From Bacillota bacterium (GTDB lineage: Bacteria > Bacillota > Clostridia > DSM-8532), in the NCBI GenBank assembly GCA_023446675.1, contig JAEXPO010000156.1, positions 1 through 6,525 of the forward strand: DNA of 6,525 nt, written 5' to 3'. A model generated the notes under the pieces. That model searched no databases and was not told the DNA's origin. It saw only the letters and a program-made list of their open reading frames with translations. Every line of letters begins with the position of its first letter. Position 1 is the first letter of the stretch. Shown piece by piece: positions 6,382 through 6,525 of the stretch. Both the position numbers and the translations under genes were made by a program.

Positions 6382-6424
6382 ACAGCGTCGTTAATTACAG
6401 CAGGAAAAGAATTAACGGCGCTGT
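6382..6424 (+). other. 15-bp hairpin upstream of the last gene
   Basis: Arms 6382-6396 and 6410-6424 pair over 15 consecutive positions with a single U·G wobble (6388/6418) and enclose a 13-base loop. The wobble would be an A·C mismatch in minus-strand RNA, so the structure favours plus-strand transcripts. Only TATTATGG follows, so it lacks the U-tract of an intrinsic terminator. It ends 22 bases before the preferred start of the next gene and leaves that gene's Shine-Dalgarno free. It could be a leader regulator, an RNase or mRNA-stability element, or a weak terminator of the S-component transcript. Confidence 0.7.
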
Positions 6425-6446
6425 TATTATGGAAAAAAGGGTGGAT

Positions 6447-6525
6447 ATGGACACGCATTTGGAAGCAAAGGCCGAATCCTTATCATACATTTCCGCAAAA
6501 ATCGTAGTGGCTGCGGCACTGGGCA
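6447..6525 (+). CDS. Start of an unidentified plus-strand gene, cut by window end
   Basis: This frame is open from the ATG at 6447 to the end of the window (26 codons, MDTHLEAKAES...). The start is chosen because AAGGGTGG lies directly upstream as a Shine-Dalgarno. An in-frame ATG at 6429 would add six residues but has no ribosome binding site and begins within a few bases of the strong hairpin. The visible residues run from a polar, acidic segment to a hydrophobic one (IVVAAALG), which could begin a buried strand or helix. The family cannot be recognised. It is on the same strand as the S component, 152 bases downstream with no clear terminator, so co-transcription is possible and it might share the S component's vitamin pathway. 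That is inference only. Confidence 0.5.
   Translation, partial: MDTHLEAKAESLSYISAKIVVAAALG

Noticed and set aside
6295..6504. 70 open codons in the S-component frame after its TAG stop, suggesting amber read-through or a lost start
   Set aside because: S-component homologues end near this stop, the stretch has no start codon after the orphan AGGAGG at 6301-6306, it contains the 15-bp hairpin, and its end overlaps the next gene. Seventy open codons is not exceptional. Proteomics or a frame-conservation test would settle it.

Overview
The window looks like chromosomal DNA from a Gram-positive, mid-GC Firmicute, most likely a member of the Clostridia. Four things point there: Bacillota-style ribosome binding sites, an ECF-type vitamin transporter S subunit, a DUF11-repeat secreted surface protein, and sharply AT-rich intergenic DNA between less AT-rich genes. 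No genus can be named from the sequence alone. No insertion sequence, CRISPR array, tRNA, rRNA or phage gene is visible.

Layout, left to right. Positions 1-1730 (minus strand) hold the N-terminal 576 codons of a secreted, modular DUF11-type surface protein that runs off the left edge. Positions 1731-2049 are intergenic and hold its ribosome binding site, a possible promoter, RNA-level hairpins and a textbook minus-strand intrinsic terminator. Positions 2050-2961 (minus) encode a galactose-mutarotase-like protein of unknown substrate. Positions 3055-4446 (minus) encode a complete asparaginyl-tRNA synthetase, asnS, with a clear sigma-A promoter at 4495-4523. No terminator separates asnS from the mutarotase-like gene, so the two probably form one transcript ending at the 1873-1914 terminator. 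Positions 4583-5143 (minus) encode an HD-superfamily protein whose metal-ligand positions are mostly substituted. A 380-bp AT-rich divergent intergenic region follows. Positions 5524-6294 (plus) encode an ECF transporter S component with an apparent insertion between its usual halves. After a leader carrying a 15-bp hairpin, a second plus-strand gene starts at about 6447 and is cut by the window end.

How the parts work together: asnS is housekeeping translation machinery. The mutarotase-like protein, HD-like protein, S component and surface protein show no shared pathway, so I see no evidence of a defence island or a dedicated new system. The points most worth a second look are the degenerate HD protein, the two structured RNA leader regions (1838-1945 and 6382-6424), and the enlarged S component.
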